A stretch of 64,000 nucleotides of DNA from assembly GCA_035301285.1 (NCBI GenBank), contig DATGUN010000007.1, positions 62,001 through 126,000 of the forward strand, in the 5' to 3' direction. Origin of the DNA: DATGUN01 sp035301285. Its GTDB lineage: Bacteria; Bacillota; Bacilli; Bacillales; Amphibacillaceae. Under the pieces are notes generated by a model. That model searched no databases. It saw nothing but the letters and a program-made list of their open reading frames with translations, and had not been told where the DNA came from. A program made the translations under genes and the position numbers. The stretch's first letter is position 1; each line of letters opens with the position of its first letter. Shown one piece after another: positions 25,728 through 35,401 of this stretch.

Positions 25728-26471
25728 ATGACAAATACGTTCGAAAGACTCCAAAAAGTTATTGCAAAAAGTGGGATTACATCAAGGAGAAAAGCGGAAA
25801 AACTAATAGAAGACGGTAGAGTAAAAGTAAACGGGAAAACAGTGACACAATTGGGTACAAAAGTATCTCAAACGGATGAGGTCGAGGTCGATGACATCCC
25901 TCTCGAAAAAGAGGCACCTGTCTATTATATGCTTTACAAACCTCAAGGGGTCATTTCAAGTGTCAAAGATGACAAAAACAGACGTGTCGTCCTTGACTAT
26001 TTTCCTGATATAAAAGAACGCATCTATCCGATCGGAAGACTGGATTATCACACATCCGGTCTATTATTGTTGACGAATGACGGTGAATTCGCCAATCTTC
26101 TCCTTCATCCAAGCCATGGTGTGAATAAAGTATATATTGCTAAAATAAAGGGCATACCGACAAAAAAAGAATTGAACAAATTCAAAAAAGGGATAGCCTC
26201 CCAAAATGATATTTTAAAAGCGAACGATGCAACGCTTTTATCAGCCGATCGTAAAAACAATACAAGCATTATACAGGTTACACTGCAAGAAGGGAAAAAC
26301 AGGCAAGTACGTCGTATGTTTGAAGAACTGAACTATACTGTTCTAAAACTGAAACGTGAAAAATTCGGCACATTGACATTGAACGGTCTTCAAGCGGGAG
26401 ATTATCGTCCTTTGAAACCACATGAAATCAAACAAATACGTAACCTCGCGGCAAAAATTGTTAAGAATTAG
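25728..26471 (+). CDS. rluB: 23S rRNA pseudouridine synthase RluB
   Basis: 247-residue RsuA-family pseudouridine synthase modifying 23S rRNA helix 92 region (position 2605 in E. coli numbering for RluB). An N-terminal S4 domain (about residues 5-60, VIAKSGITSRRKAEKLIEDG) is followed by the catalytic domain with GRLDYHTSGLLLLTND, where D106 is the nucleophile, and NRQVRRMFEELN. It lies directly upstream of resA as ypuL does in B. subtilis. Confidence 0.92.
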   Translation: MTNTFERLQKVIAKSGITSRRKAEKLIEDGRVKVNGKTVTQLGTKVSQTDEVEVDDIPLEKEAPVYYMLYKPQGVISSVKDDKNRRVVLDYFPDIKERIYPIGRLDYHTSGLLLLTNDGEFANLLLHPSHGVNKVYIAKIKGIPTKKELNKFKKGIASQNDILKANDATLLSADRKNNTSIIQVTLQEGKNRQVRRMFEELNYTVLKLKREKFGTLTLNGLQAGDYRPLKPHEIKQIRNLAAKIVKN

Positions 26472-26494
26472 TCAAAATTGGAAATGACTATCGA

Positions 26495-26503
26495 TGGTAT
26501 ACT
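26495..26503 (+). promoter_or_regulatory. Extended -10 promoter candidate for resABCDE
   Basis: TGG-TATACT, an extended -10 element, lies 20 bp before the resA start. No good -35 is visible, as expected for an activator-dependent promoter such as that activated by ResD. Confidence 0.4.
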
Positions 26504-26523
26504 ATTTGTAGGAGTGATCTCAA

Positions 26524-27096
26524 ATGAGTCTAGAGGATAGAAAGAAAAAAAAACAACAAAAAAAGCGCAATCGCTTAATATTCAGATCGGTGATATTGGG
26601 TATACTTGCAGTAGCAGTCGTATTTGCACTCATACAAAACCTACGTGATGACAATACGGTATATCAGGTCGGTGATGATGCTCCCGATTTTGAACTTGAG
26701 CAAATCAGTCAAAACAATGATGCTGAAACCATTAAATTAAGCGACTTTAAAGGTAAGGGAGTCATGCTTAATTTTTGGGGAACATTTTGTGAGCCGTGCA
26801 AGACAGAAATGCCATACATGGAAAGCCTATACCCCGAGTACAAAGACAAAGGCGTTGAAATAATTGCCGTCAGTCTTGATGGGACAAAACTCGTGGTTGA
26901 CGATTTCATCGATGAATATGACATAACTTTCCCTATACCACATGACAAAAATAGCAAGGTCAGGGACTTATACAATATCGGGCCGATACCAACAACCTAT
27001 TTTATTGATCCCGATGGAAAAATTGTAGAAGAAGTAAAAGGTGCATTAACGCTTGAAAAACTGGAAGGATCTTTAAAAGATATCGAACCAAATTAA
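26524..27096 (+). CDS. resA: Thiol-disulfide oxidoreductase ResA
   Basis: 190-residue membrane-anchored thioredoxin-fold protein that reduces the haem-binding cysteines of apocytochrome c outside the membrane. A basic N-terminus and one membrane anchor (about residues 19-38) precede the domain. The active site is C89-E-P-C92 in FWGTFCEPCKTEMP, the CEPC form typical of ResA. The cis-proline loop IGPIPTTYFID is present. First gene of the res cluster, 30 bp before resB. Confidence 0.95.
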   Translation: MSLEDRKKKKQQKKRNRLIFRSVILGILAVAVVFALIQNLRDDNTVYQVGDDAPDFELEQISQNNDAETIKLSDFKGKGVMLNFWGTFCEPCKTEMPYMESLYPEYKDKGVEIIAVSLDGTKLVVDDFIDEYDITFPIPHDKNSKVRDLYNIGPIPTTYFIDPDGKIVEEVKGALTLEKLEGSLKDIEPN

Positions 27097-27125
27097 GGCA
27101 TACCGTTGTATTGTGAGGGATATTA

Positions 27126-28772
27126 ATGAATGAAATCAAATGTGAGTGCGGACATGTCAACCCCGAGGGGACTGTCCTTTGTGAATCATGCGGAAAACCA
27201 ATTGAAGGTAATCAGCATATCGATGGCAATGATAAAAAGAAACTACTAAACATGCGTTATGATGGAACTGCTAGACGATCACTCACTTATAATAAATCAA
27301 TCATCGACAAAACATGGAGTTTTTTCTCATCTGTCAAAGTGGCTATATGGTTAATTGTCATTACACTGATTGCATCCGCCATAGGAACTATTTTTCCGCA
27401 GGAGATTTATATACCTGCAGAAGTCGATCCGGCTATCCGGCAACCATCCATCTTTTATGAACATGAATATGGCATCCTTGGTAAGATATATTATCAACTC
27501 GGCTTCCATAACCTCTATAGTTCATGGTGGTACATGATATTGCTTGCCCTGATCGGAATTTCATTGGTCATATGCAGCCTTGACCGATTCGTGCCGTTAT
27601 ATAAAGCACTGAAAAAACAGAAACCAAAAAGGCACAAAACGTTCCTTTCCAGGCAACGTTTGTTCAGTGAGACTGAAAATGTATCTGATGAAGACAAAGA
27701 CAAGGTCATAAATGGGCTGAAAAAACGCAAATATAAAATCACAGAAGAAAACGGACATGTATTGGCTGAAAAAGGAAGATTTTCGCGCTGGGGTCCTTAT
27801 GTCAATCATATTGGCTTGATTATCATTCTTTTTGCAGCTTTACTTCGCTCGTATTCGTTTTTTTATTTAGATGAGTACATGTGGACAAGGGAAGGCGAAA
27901 CAAAGGTAATTCCAGGCACAGACAGCGAATATTACGTCGAGAACAAAAATTTTACAATAGATTATTATGATGAAGATGATGAAAAATTCAAAGAAACACT
28001 CGAAAAATCGGGACCACTCGAAAAAAACTTCGAATCTGATTTAGTTGTTTATCAAGATAAAAACGTTGATAAAAACACGGTTGAAACCGACCTGGAAGAA
28101 GTGGCCGAAGACAGTATTCGACTGAACCATCCACTCAAATTCGGTGGATACACTTTATATCAATCCGGTTTTCAGCAAAATGAATATAAAAGTATGAGTT
28201 TCAACCTCCAAAAATCAAGTGATGGGGACGATGCCGATCCAATCGATACGTTCACTGTCAATCTAGACGATCCTGATAGAACATATGAATTGGAAAATGG
28301 ATTTACAGTCAGGCTGGAAAAGTTTCTCCCTGACTATTACATGGACGATGGCGAACCCAAATCTGAAACAAACTATAATCGAAATCCCGCTTTTGTGTTT
28401 TCTGTCTATCCACCGGATGATGATGAGGGGGAATTCAGTTTTCTTGGAATCGGATCAAATATCGATCCAGAGGGGGATAACGAATATAAACTTGTTTTAG
28501 ATGGCGTTGAGACGATCAATGTAAGTGGAATAGCTGTTAAGCGCGATTACACATTGCCTTTGTTCGGGATAGGCGCTCTCATATTCATGATCGGTGTTAT
28601 CCAAGGAATGTACTGGCACCACCGGAGGGTTTGGATTAACCCGAAAGAGGGCAAACTTATGATTGGTGCACATACAAACAAAAATTGGTACGGCGTGAAA
28701 AAAGATATTGAGTTTGCAATCAAAGATACAAACATCAACATGGTCAACGATCAACAGGAATTGGATAAATAG
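27126..28772 (+). CDS. resB: Cytochrome c maturation protein ResB
   Basis: 548-residue membrane protein of the system II (Ccs1/ResB) haem delivery complex. The N-terminus has a small zinc-ribbon-like CxCx10CxxC pattern (C6, C8, C19, C22), as in B. subtilis ResB. Membrane segments lie around residues 68-90, 134-157, 230-250 and near 472-492, with a large acidic extracytoplasmic domain between the last two. RWGPYVNHIGLIIIL is a family signature with a haem-linked histidine. Co-transcription with resA and resC is likely (29 bp gaps). Confidence 0.94.
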   Translation: MNEIKCECGHVNPEGTVLCESCGKPIEGNQHIDGNDKKKLLNMRYDGTARRSLTYNKSIIDKTWSFFSSVKVAIWLIVITLIASAIGTIFPQEIYIPAEVDPAIRQPSIFYEHEYGILGKIYYQLGFHNLYSSWWYMILLALIGISLVICSLDRFVPLYKALKKQKPKRHKTFLSRQRLFSETENVSDEDKDKVINGLKKRKYKITEENGHVLAEKGRFSRWGPYVNHIGLIIILFAALLRSYSFFYLDEYMWTREGETKVIPGTDSEYYVENKNFTIDYYDEDDEKFKETLEKSGPLEKNFESDLVVYQDKNVDKNTVETDLEEVAEDSIRLNHPLKFGGYTLYQSGFQQNEYKSMSFNLQKSSDGDDADPIDTFTVNLDDPDRTYELENGFTVRLEKFLPDYYMDDGEPKSETNYNRNPAFVFSVYPPDDDEGEFSFLGIGSNIDPEGDNEYKLVLDGVETINVSGIAVKRDYTLPLFGIGALIFMIGVIQGMYWHHRRVWINPKEGKLMIGAHTNKNWYGVKKDIEFAIKDTNINMVNDQQELDK

Positions 28773-28801
28773 CTAGATGAAATCGAAGGAGGTCAACATT
28801 T

Positions 28802-29980
28802 ATGGATACATTGTTGAATTTTAGCAGGACAATGTTGTATACAGCATTTATCCTGTACCTGATAGCCACCGTTTTCTTTGGGGCAACTATCAAAGATAAA
28901 AAAAATAACGCCAATAAAAAAGGTATTGCTGGAACCCTTGGTATCTCAATCACCATCCTAGGGTTCTTGGCTCAACTTTTATTTACGATCGCCCGTTGGA
29001 TAGCCAGTGGACATGCTCCTGTCAGTAACTTATTTGAATTTATGACTTTTTTTGGCATGTCAATCGTACTTGCATTTATCATCCTTTATTTCATATATAG
29101 AGTAGGGGTGCTCGGATTATTCGCACTTCCTTTGGCAATGATTTTAATCGCCTTTGCAAGTATGTTTCCAACCGAAATCGCACCACTGCAACCATCTTTG
29201 CAAAGCCACTGGCTGTACATTCATATTACAACAGTGTCGTTTGGTAATGCTATATTATCAATCAGCTTTGTATCGGGATTGATATATTTGATTAGACAAA
29301 TCGATCAATCCATACGAAGTAAGCGAACGACTTGGCTGGAAATTGTACTGTTTTCACTTTTCATATTTATTGGATTCAGTGTCATATCTGTTATCTTTAA
29401 TTCATTTGATTACAGTGCAACATTTGAAACGGCGGACGAGAGTGGAACCGTAACAGAATATCATCTCCCTGCCATTACTGGACCACATAATGCAGAACTG
29501 ACATCAGAAGGATCGATGGATGCATGGGTTCAAATGCCGGATTGGATTGACGCCCGAAAACTGAATACCGTCATTTGGTCCATCTTGACAGGGCTGATCA
29601 TATATGTGCTATTCAGACTTATATTCCGTAAACGGATTGGTGCTGCAATACAGCCCTTATTAAAACGGATAAACCCCGATTTATTGGATGAAATAACTTA
29701 CCGGGCCGTCGCGATTGGTTTCCCTGTTTTTACGTTGGGCGGTTTGATTTTCGCCTCCATTTGGGCACAAGAAGCTTGGAACCGTTTCTGGGGCTGGGAC
29801 CCGAAAGAAGTGTGGGCACTTGTCACATTCTTCTTCTATGCCGCTTTCCTACATTTGCGTCTATCACGTGGGTGGCATGGAGAAAGGTCCGCTTGGCTAG
29901 CTGTCGGGGGCTTTGCAATCATTATGTTTAACCTTATAGCCGTGAACTTGATCTTAGCCGGAATGCACTCATACGCATAA
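28802..29980 (+). CDS. resC: Cytochrome c maturation protein ResC (CcsA/CcsB)
   Basis: 392-residue polytopic haem handling protein, partner of ResB. The tryptophan-rich WWD-type signature WGWDPKEVWALVTFF lies near residue 331, flanked by conserved histidines in HWLYIHITTVSFG and FLHLRLSRGWHGERSAW. About eight membrane segments are visible. GGAGG precedes the ATG. A 188-bp gap separates it from resD and may hold a second promoter, though none is clear. Confidence 0.94.
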   Translation: MDTLLNFSRTMLYTAFILYLIATVFFGATIKDKKNNANKKGIAGTLGISITILGFLAQLLFTIARWIASGHAPVSNLFEFMTFFGMSIVLAFIILYFIYRVGVLGLFALPLAMILIAFASMFPTEIAPLQPSLQSHWLYIHITTVSFGNAILSISFVSGLIYLIRQIDQSIRSKRTTWLEIVLFSLFIFIGFSVISVIFNSFDYSATFETADESGTVTEYHLPAITGPHNAELTSEGSMDAWVQMPDWIDARKLNTVIWSILTGLIIYVLFRLIFRKRIGAAIQPLLKRINPDLLDEITYRAVAIGFPVFTLGGLIFASIWAQEAWNRFWGWDPKEVWALVTFFFYAAFLHLRLSRGWHGERSAWLAVGGFAIIMFNLIAVNLILAGMHSYA

Positions 29981-30168
29981 AATCATATACATTTTTCTTG
30001 TGAAGAGTGCCCTTGAAAACAGTCTATGATATATAGATTCCATGAATATGAAGATGATTTCTTATCTTTTTTCCGGTAATTCCGATATACTTAAGTCAAA
30101 TTCATAATTGCTTGTTTCCAAACCGAACTATTATTAATGGATTACATGCTTATAAGGGGGATATCGAT

Positions 30169-30885
30169 ATGGAAGAAGCGTATAAGGTCCTTATTGCGGA
30201 AGATGAAGATCGGATAAGACGATTGATGCGAATGTATCTGGAACGTGAAGATTATATTATCGATGAAGCTGAAAATGGTGAAGAAGCACTTGAGAAAGCA
30301 TTAGACAATGACTTCCATGTCATCTTACTGGATATCATGATGCCGGAAATGGACGGTATCGAAGTATGTACTCGATTACGTGAAGAAAAAGAAACTCCTG
30401 TGATCATGCTAACAGCAAAAGGGGAGGAATCAAATCGTGTACAAGGCTTTGAAGTCGGAGCCGACGACTATATCGTAAAACCTTTCAGTCCAAGGGAAGT
30501 GGTCCTACGTGTAAAAGCATTGTTGAGACGCGTTTCTTCAACTCATTTTTCAACTGATGAAAAATCGCCAAATAACATACAAGCTTTCCCACACCTTACA
30601 ATTGACCATGATGCTTATCGGGTCACAGCTGATGGGGAGAAAGTTAATTTAACACCAAAAGAATATGAGCTCCTTTGCTATTTGGCGAATGCACCAGATA
30701 AAGTGTTTACACGTGAGCAGCTTCTGAAGGAAGTTTGGCATTACGATTTTTTCGGTGATTTACGTACTGTCGACACACATGTCAAACGGTTACGTGAAAA
30801 ACTAAGCAATGTATCCGAGAACGCAGCCAATATGATTGTGACAGTATGGGGCGTCGGGTACAAATTCGAGGTAGATGATACATGA
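30169..30885 (+). CDS. resD: Response regulator ResD
   Basis: 238-residue OmpR/PhoB-type response regulator controlling respiration and anaerobic growth. The receiver domain has acidic residues ED at 11-12, phospho-acceptor D55 in LLDIMMPEMDG, and K105 in YIVKPFSPRE; the C-terminal winged helix has LTPKEYELLCYLA and FFGDLRTVDTHVKRLREKL. I chose the ATG behind AAGGGGGAT; an earlier in-frame ATG adds 19 residues without a ribosome binding site. The stop overlaps resE by 4 bp. Confidence 0.95.
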   Translation: MEEAYKVLIAEDEDRIRRLMRMYLEREDYIIDEAENGEEALEKALDNDFHVILLDIMMPEMDGIEVCTRLREEKETPVIMLTAKGEESNRVQGFEVGADDYIVKPFSPREVVLRVKALLRRVSSTHFSTDEKSPNNIQAFPHLTIDHDAYRVTADGEKVNLTPKEYELLCYLANAPDKVFTREQLLKEVWHYDFFGDLRTVDTHVKRLREKLSNVSENAANMIVTVWGVGYKFEVDDT

Positions 30886-32648
30886 GATTTTGGCGTAGTG
30901 TTGTAGGGAAACTAGCAGTAACTATTTTACTGCTGGTTTCTTTTGTATTGTTTATATTAACGATATTATTACTTGAATTTTTCAAGGACTTTCATATTGA
31001 AGAAGCCGAAGAAGAAATGATGCAGACTGCCACAAATGCTTCAAAAATGGTAGATGAATATGATGATACAAGCATTTTATTAGATTCCATCGAACTCATC
31101 AAAGATCCATTAAGTGGGGTAGCGATTATTTTTGAAGATGGAAACGTCTGGTATTCCAAAAATAAAGATGGTAATCTGTTTGCAGAACATGAGCAATGGA
31201 TGCAAAATAATCCAGATTTTCAAAATGTAATTGAAAATCATGAAGAAATGAAAAAGGAAGTTACTTTTCCAAACGGAAATATAGAAGGAATGGTTGTTGG
31301 AACACCTGTCGATAATGGAAAAGGGGCCGTCTTTGTTTATCAAACACTGGATGTTATCCATCAGACAAAAGCCCAGACAACTAAAATCATATTCCATGCG
31401 GCCGGTATTGCCATTATTCTGACTATCATTTTTGCTGTTTTCCTATCAACACGAATTACATCTCCGCTCATCAAAATGCGGGAAGCCGCATTCGAATTGG
31501 CAAGAGGCGAATTCAATACGAAGGTGCCGATTTTGACACATGACGAAATCGGTGAACTTGGCGTTGCCTTCAATCGAATGGGAAGACAGTTGAAATTCCA
31601 TATAAATGCATTAAGACAGGAAAAAGAACAATTATCCGGCATTGTCAGTTCCATGGCGGATGGCGTGATCACACTGAACCGGAATGGGAATATGATCGTG
31701 ACAAATCCTCCCGCCAAGCGTTTTATCGACGATTGGTACTATGAGAGCAATGTCCCTAGACCGACTGAAGAAAACGATAAATTACCGGAAGATCTTATTC
31801 AAATCTTCCAAACCGTCATCAATGGAGAAAAAGAAGTGTTACGCGAAGTGACGTTACAGGGGAGAAGCTGGGTCATGATCATGACGCCGCTATATGATGG
31901 TTCATACGTTCGTGGTGCTGTGGCTGTCATTCGTGACATGACCGAAGAGAGGCAGATGGACAAATTGCGCAAGGACTTTATTGCCAATGTATCCCATGAA
32001 CTCAGGACACCGATATCACTGCTTCAGGGATATAGTGAAGCAATCGTTGATGATATAGCAGCAAGTCCACAAGAAAAAAATGAACTGGCGCAAATCATAT
32101 ATGAAGAATCAATGCGATTAAGCCGACTTGTAAATGAACTTCTTGATCTTGCTCGTATGGAAGCAGGACATATCCAACTCAATTTGGAATTGGTCAATGT
32201 TGAGAATTACATTTCAAAAGTGATACGTAAATTCAAAGGTGCAGCTGATGAAAACCAGATTCAATTAACGGTTTCAACAGACATTCAACAACAGGACTTT
32301 ATGTTCGATCAGGACCGAATCGAGCAGGTTTTGACCAATTTAATCGATAACGCCATCCGGCATACATCAGATGGTGGGGAAGTTAATGTACATGTCACAA
32401 GTCAGGAGAATCAGCTATCCGTAGACATTAAAGATAGTGGAGCCGGAATTCCGGAAGAAGATATACCATTTGTATTTGATCGTTTTTATAAAGCAGATAA
32501 ATCACGCACAAGAAATAAAAAGAAAAAGGGAACCGGTCTTGGATTGGCCATTGCCAAAAACATTATCGATGCACATAATGGGACCATTACGGTGAAAAGT
32601 AAATTGAACCAAGGTACGACATTCAGTTTTACAATCCCTTTTAACTGA
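30882..32648 (+). CDS. resE: Sensor histidine kinase ResE
   Basis: 588-residue membrane kinase paired with ResD. Order: membrane segment about 10-32, extracytoplasmic domain to about 167, second segment 168-190, HAMP 190-242, PAS about 250-355, HisKA with H372 in NVSHELRTP, then HATPase with N, G1 (DSGAGIPEED) and G2 (KGTGLGLAI) boxes. In B. subtilis ResE senses redox state or nitric oxide. It overlaps resD by 4 bp. No terminator is visible before the next promoter. Confidence 0.95.
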   Translation: MRFWRSVVGKLAVTILLLVSFVLFILTILLLEFFKDFHIEEAEEEMMQTATNASKMVDEYDDTSILLDSIELIKDPLSGVAIIFEDGNVWYSKNKDGNLFAEHEQWMQNNPDFQNVIENHEEMKKEVTFPNGNIEGMVVGTPVDNGKGAVFVYQTLDVIHQTKAQTTKIIFHAAGIAIILTIIFAVFLSTRITSPLIKMREAAFELARGEFNTKVPILTHDEIGELGVAFNRMGRQLKFHINALRQEKEQLSGIVSSMADGVITLNRNGNMIVTNPPAKRFIDDWYYESNVPRPTEENDKLPEDLIQIFQTVINGEKEVLREVTLQGRSWVMIMTPLYDGSYVRGAVAVIRDMTEERQMDKLRKDFIANVSHELRTPISLLQGYSEAIVDDIAASPQEKNELAQIIYEESMRLSRLVNELLDLARMEAGHIQLNLELVNVENYISKVIRKFKGAADENQIQLTVSTDIQQQDFMFDQDRIEQVLTNLIDNAIRHTSDGGEVNVHVTSQENQLSVDIKDSGAGIPEEDIPFVFDRFYKADKSRTRNKKKKGTGLGLAIAKNIIDAHNGTITVKSKLNQGTTFSFTIPFN

Positions 32649-32726
32649 ATTTAAAAGGAAAGGCTTATAACAAAACTATCGATAAGAAGTGACACCCTGC
32701 TAAAACGGTGGGCTTGGTTGATAGTC

Positions 32727-32755
32727 TTGCTCCGATAAATAAGGTATGCTATCAT
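32727..32755 (+). promoter_or_regulatory. Sigma-A promoter of the cobalamin-riboswitch transcript
   Basis: TTGCTC, a 17-bp spacer and TATCAT, with TGC directly before the -10 (extended -10). It lies shortly before the riboswitch. Confidence 0.6.
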
Positions 32756-32779
32756 TGAATGGAAAATGAGAATAACGAA

Positions 32780-32960
32780 AAGTGAACGAGGTGTTAGGGA
32801 ATCCAGTGAAAATCTGGAACTGTCCTCGCAACTGTATGTGATCAGCTAAAAAGTATTATCCACTGTATGAAGATTCATATGGGAAGGAACTTTGAGGAGA
32901 AAAATCACAAGTCAGTAGACCTGCCTGTTTCACATGTTACAACGCTTCGAGGATATGAGC
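32780..32960 (+). promoter_or_regulatory. Cobalamin (B12) riboswitch
   Basis: Conserved cobalamin-riboswitch elements appear in order: AGGTGTTAGGGAATCC, then the GTGAAAATC segment, CTGTCCTCGCAACTGTA (the B12 box region, where CCCGCAACTGTA is usual), and after a variable arm GTCAGTAGACCTGCCTG. A Rho-independent terminator follows 60 nt later, so B12 binding should stop transcription before the DUF4430 gene. Limits are approximate. The 463-base gap between resE and the lipoprotein gene is explained by promoter, riboswitch, terminator and leader. Confidence 0.9.
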
Positions 32961-33017
32961 GCTCTGAGACAAACAAATATGTGGAGATTCTATGCATTAT
33001 ATTTGAATGTCTTAAAA

Positions 33018-33047
33018 GGCTAACTCTTCTTTCGAGTTAGCTTTTTT
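33018..33047 (+). terminator. Riboswitch-controlled terminator
   Basis: GCTAACTC and GAGTTAGC form a perfect 8-bp stem with a 7-nt loop, followed by TTTTTT. It lies between the riboswitch and the lipoprotein gene. Confidence 0.88.
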
Positions 33048-33111
33048 ATTGGGAGTACATCATCTCACGTACTTATTTTCAATCTACATCATCTACAAGG
33101 AGGTTTAAGTA

Positions 33112-33564
33112 ATGAACAAATGGCTTTTAAGAATAACACCATTTCTTTTAGTGGTAGGTTTATTGATAGGCTGTGGATCTGATGGAGAAAATAACGACTC
33201 CAACAATACGAACCAAGCCACGAATCAAGCCGAAACAAACACATCCGAATCCAATTCACCCGGTGAAGATATTGGAGATAAAGATAAGGTTACGATTACA
33301 CTATCAATAGACGACGAATCGGAATACATCGATGAATTAGAAGCCCCTATTGAAGAGGGTGATATTTTAATGGACGTTTTAAAAGAAACATTTGCTGTTG
33401 AAGAAGAAGATGGTTTTATTACATCGATTCAAGGTGTAGAACCTGATGAAGATGAAGAAAAGGCATGGATGATATATATAAACGGTGACATGGCTGAAAA
33501 AGGGGCAAATGACACTGAACTTAGCCCAGGTGATGAAATCTCCATCGATCTGCAAGAGTATTAA
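33112..33564 (+). CDS. DUF4430 lipoprotein, probable cobalamin capture protein
   Basis: 150-residue secreted lipoprotein. The lipobox LLIGC places the lipidated cysteine at C21, followed by an Asn/Thr/Ser-rich linker (about 22-58) and a domain from about residue 59 with ILMDVLKETFAV, GFITSIQGVEP and WMIYINGDMAEKGANDTEL. This is the DUF4430 fold, related to the beta domain of transcobalamin. Control by the B12 riboswitch and the adjacent ECF S-component make cobalamin binding at the membrane surface the best guess; binding itself is inference. AAGGAGG precedes the ATG. Confidence 0.82.
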   Translation: MNKWLLRITPFLLVVGLLIGCGSDGENNDSNNTNQATNQAETNTSESNSPGEDIGDKDKVTITLSIDDESEYIDELEAPIEEGDILMDVLKETFAVEEEDGFITSIQGVEPDEDEEKAWMIYINGDMAEKGANDTELSPGDEISIDLQEY

Positions 33565-33567
33565 TTC

Positions 33568-34083
33568 ATGAATACGTATAAATTGACGCTCATCGCATTA
33601 CTTGCGGCGTTAGCTGTAGCTGGCCGTTATATTTTAGCTTCTGTTCCAAATTTCCAACCCGTTACCGCAGTCATTATCATAGGTGGGTTGTTTTTAGGTC
33701 CCATATCTGCAATCATTCTTGCCCTTCTAGTGACATTTCTTTCAAATATCCTATTGGGGATGGGAATTTGGACCATTTGGCAAATCATTTCTTGGTCCAT
33801 CATTGGGATACTGAGTGGTTTTATGGGTAAATTTCGAGGTCATACTCCGTTGTATGTCGTTGTCATTTTCTCGATATTTTGTGGTTATTTATATGGATTT
33901 ATCATATCTTTGACAACCTATCAGGTTTCAGGACATTTTCTTCCTTATTACTTATTGGGATTATCATTTGATACGAATCACGCTTTTGGAAACGCTGTGT
34001 TTATTATCTTGCTATATCCGATTGTCTCACGCTTTTTCCAAAAATATGCCAAAAATAGGTTTCATATCCAAAATACCAACTGA
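33568..34083 (+). CDS. ECF transporter S component, probable cobalamin type
   Basis: 171-residue polytopic membrane protein with about five hydrophobic segments. The N-terminal LIALLAALAVAGRYIL with its alanine-rich first helix is typical of ECF S-components, and LFLGPISAIILALLVTFLSNILLGMGIWTIWQ of the vitamin-binding family. It starts 3 bp after the DUF4430 gene, under the same B12 riboswitch, so cobalamin is the likely ligand. No EcfA or EcfT genes are nearby; it would use a shared energising module encoded elsewhere. The stop codon lies inside the terminator stem. Confidence 0.82.
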   Translation: MNTYKLTLIALLAALAVAGRYILASVPNFQPVTAVIIIGGLFLGPISAIILALLVTFLSNILLGMGIWTIWQIISWSIIGILSGFMGKFRGHTPLYVVVIFSIFCGYLYGFIISLTTYQVSGHFLPYYLLGLSFDTNHAFGNAVFIILLYPIVSRFFQKYAKNRFHIQNTN

Positions 34084-34100
34084 CTTTCAGTTGGTATTTT
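34072..34100 (+). terminator. Terminator of the B12-uptake operon
   Basis: AATACCAACTGA and TCAGTTGGTATT form a perfect 12-bp stem with a 3-nt loop, followed by TT. The TGA stop of the ECF gene is part of the stem. Confidence 0.82.
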
Positions 34101-34198
34101 ATGATATATGTGATTTTTTCTTCCTGCCATATGCAAGGATTGGGTGAAGGTCTTTATAGATATCACCATGATGCAGATGATCTAAACGATTTACTGCT

Positions 34199-34226
34199 TT
34201 GATAAACATTAAGGATGAGGTATAAT
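34199..34226 (+). promoter_or_regulatory. Sigma-A promoter of ypbB-recQ
   Basis: TTGATA, a 16-bp spacer and a perfect TATAAT lie 114 bp upstream of the ypbB start. Confidence 0.65.
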
Positions 34227-34339
34227 AAAATTAACTCTTAAAAAGTATATAAATGATATCCGAATGTGCAAATTTCCTGAAGAACCACTTCCAGTTCTCA
34301 TCGCTGTAATAAATCACATGATGTTAGGAGAGAAATTGT

Positions 34340-35398
34340 TTGTTATTGGATGGAATCATCTTAAAATGCAGTGCTTCGCTTAAAACCCATCGAACCCATT
34401 CCGCCATTTACAATATCCTCAAGGGAGCAAAAGCCATACAAACGATATTGGATGTGCACCTCTATCAATTAAAAAATGTTTATGGCATATATCCATCATT
34501 ACACAAAAAGGATTTTGACGATCATATTAAACAATTAATTGGATCGGGACACCTCCTATTATTAGATGAAAATAAAATAGAACGGACACCACGAGGGGAA
34601 GAGCTACAAAAAAAGTGTGAAAAAACATCCGCTTACCATTATTTTAATGGATTTCAATATACAGGTATCAGCGAACCGTTTATAGAACGGTTATTGCTTA
34701 CAATCCAAACGTTTACAAATAAACAAGTCAACAACAATCAATTCATCCCCGTCGTTGATGATATTGACATCCAGCATTGGGTCCGACAATATTATCATAG
34801 ACACAAACAGTCTACCTCCGCTTTGCTAAAAAACTTACATGATGAGCTTTATAAACTTTTGGAGCAGATGCCAGAAAACGAAGCGCGTCTCTTTGTCGAT
34901 CGACTGACTGGATACAATCACTATGGAAGCAGTTTATATCAATTGCATCACAAATATCATTTATCGATACACGACGTTCCATTGATCCTGGAAGGGATTA
35001 CCCATCGGTTTTTATCTATTGTGTCACAAGAAAAAAAAGCTTATCCCATGTTAAATACATTTATCGATGGCATATATCGTTTCCACTTCCTGACAAACTC
35101 TGCGAAGAAGACATACCGACTATATCAAAAAGGGTACCAAGCGGATGAGATTGCTACGATGCGAAAGCTAAAAGTCAATACGATCCATGATCATCTTGTA
35201 GAAATAGCTCTGTATGATTCGGATTTTACCTATCAACCTTATGTCACCCAAACAGAAGCACAAATCATTTTGGAAGCCATCCAAAAAACAGATTCTTATA
35301 AATTAAAAGATATCAAAGCGTTGATCAATGCAGACATAACATATTTTCAAATTCGTCTTGTCCTTGCATTGATGGGAAATATAAACGGAAGGATGTGA
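34340..35398 (+). CDS. ypbB: YpbB family helix-turn-helix protein
   Basis: 352-residue protein of the YpbB family, always found directly upstream of the RecQ-type helicase RecS in Bacillus. The start is TTG, with TTAGGAG nine bases upstream. The C-terminal part has a helicase-associated helix-turn-helix look (TYRLYQKGYQADEIATMRKLKVNTIHDHLVE, residues about 262-292), as in Werner-syndrome HTH domains. The N-terminal region is uncharacterised. Three bases separate it from recQ. It may guide the helicase to its substrate, but no function is established. Confidence 0.84.
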   Translation: MLLDGIILKCSASLKTHRTHSAIYNILKGAKAIQTILDVHLYQLKNVYGIYPSLHKKDFDDHIKQLIGSGHLLLLDENKIERTPRGEELQKKCEKTSAYHYFNGFQYTGISEPFIERLLLTIQTFTNKQVNNNQFIPVVDDIDIQHWVRQYYHRHKQSTSALLKNLHDELYKLLEQMPENEARLFVDRLTGYNHYGSSLYQLHHKYHLSIHDVPLILEGITHRFLSIVSQEKKAYPMLNTFIDGIYRFHFLTNSAKKTYRLYQKGYQADEIATMRKLKVNTIHDHLVEIALYDSDFTYQPYVTQTEAQIILEAIQKTDSYKLKDIKALINADITYFQIRLVLALMGNINGRM

Positions 35399-35401
35399 AC
35401 A

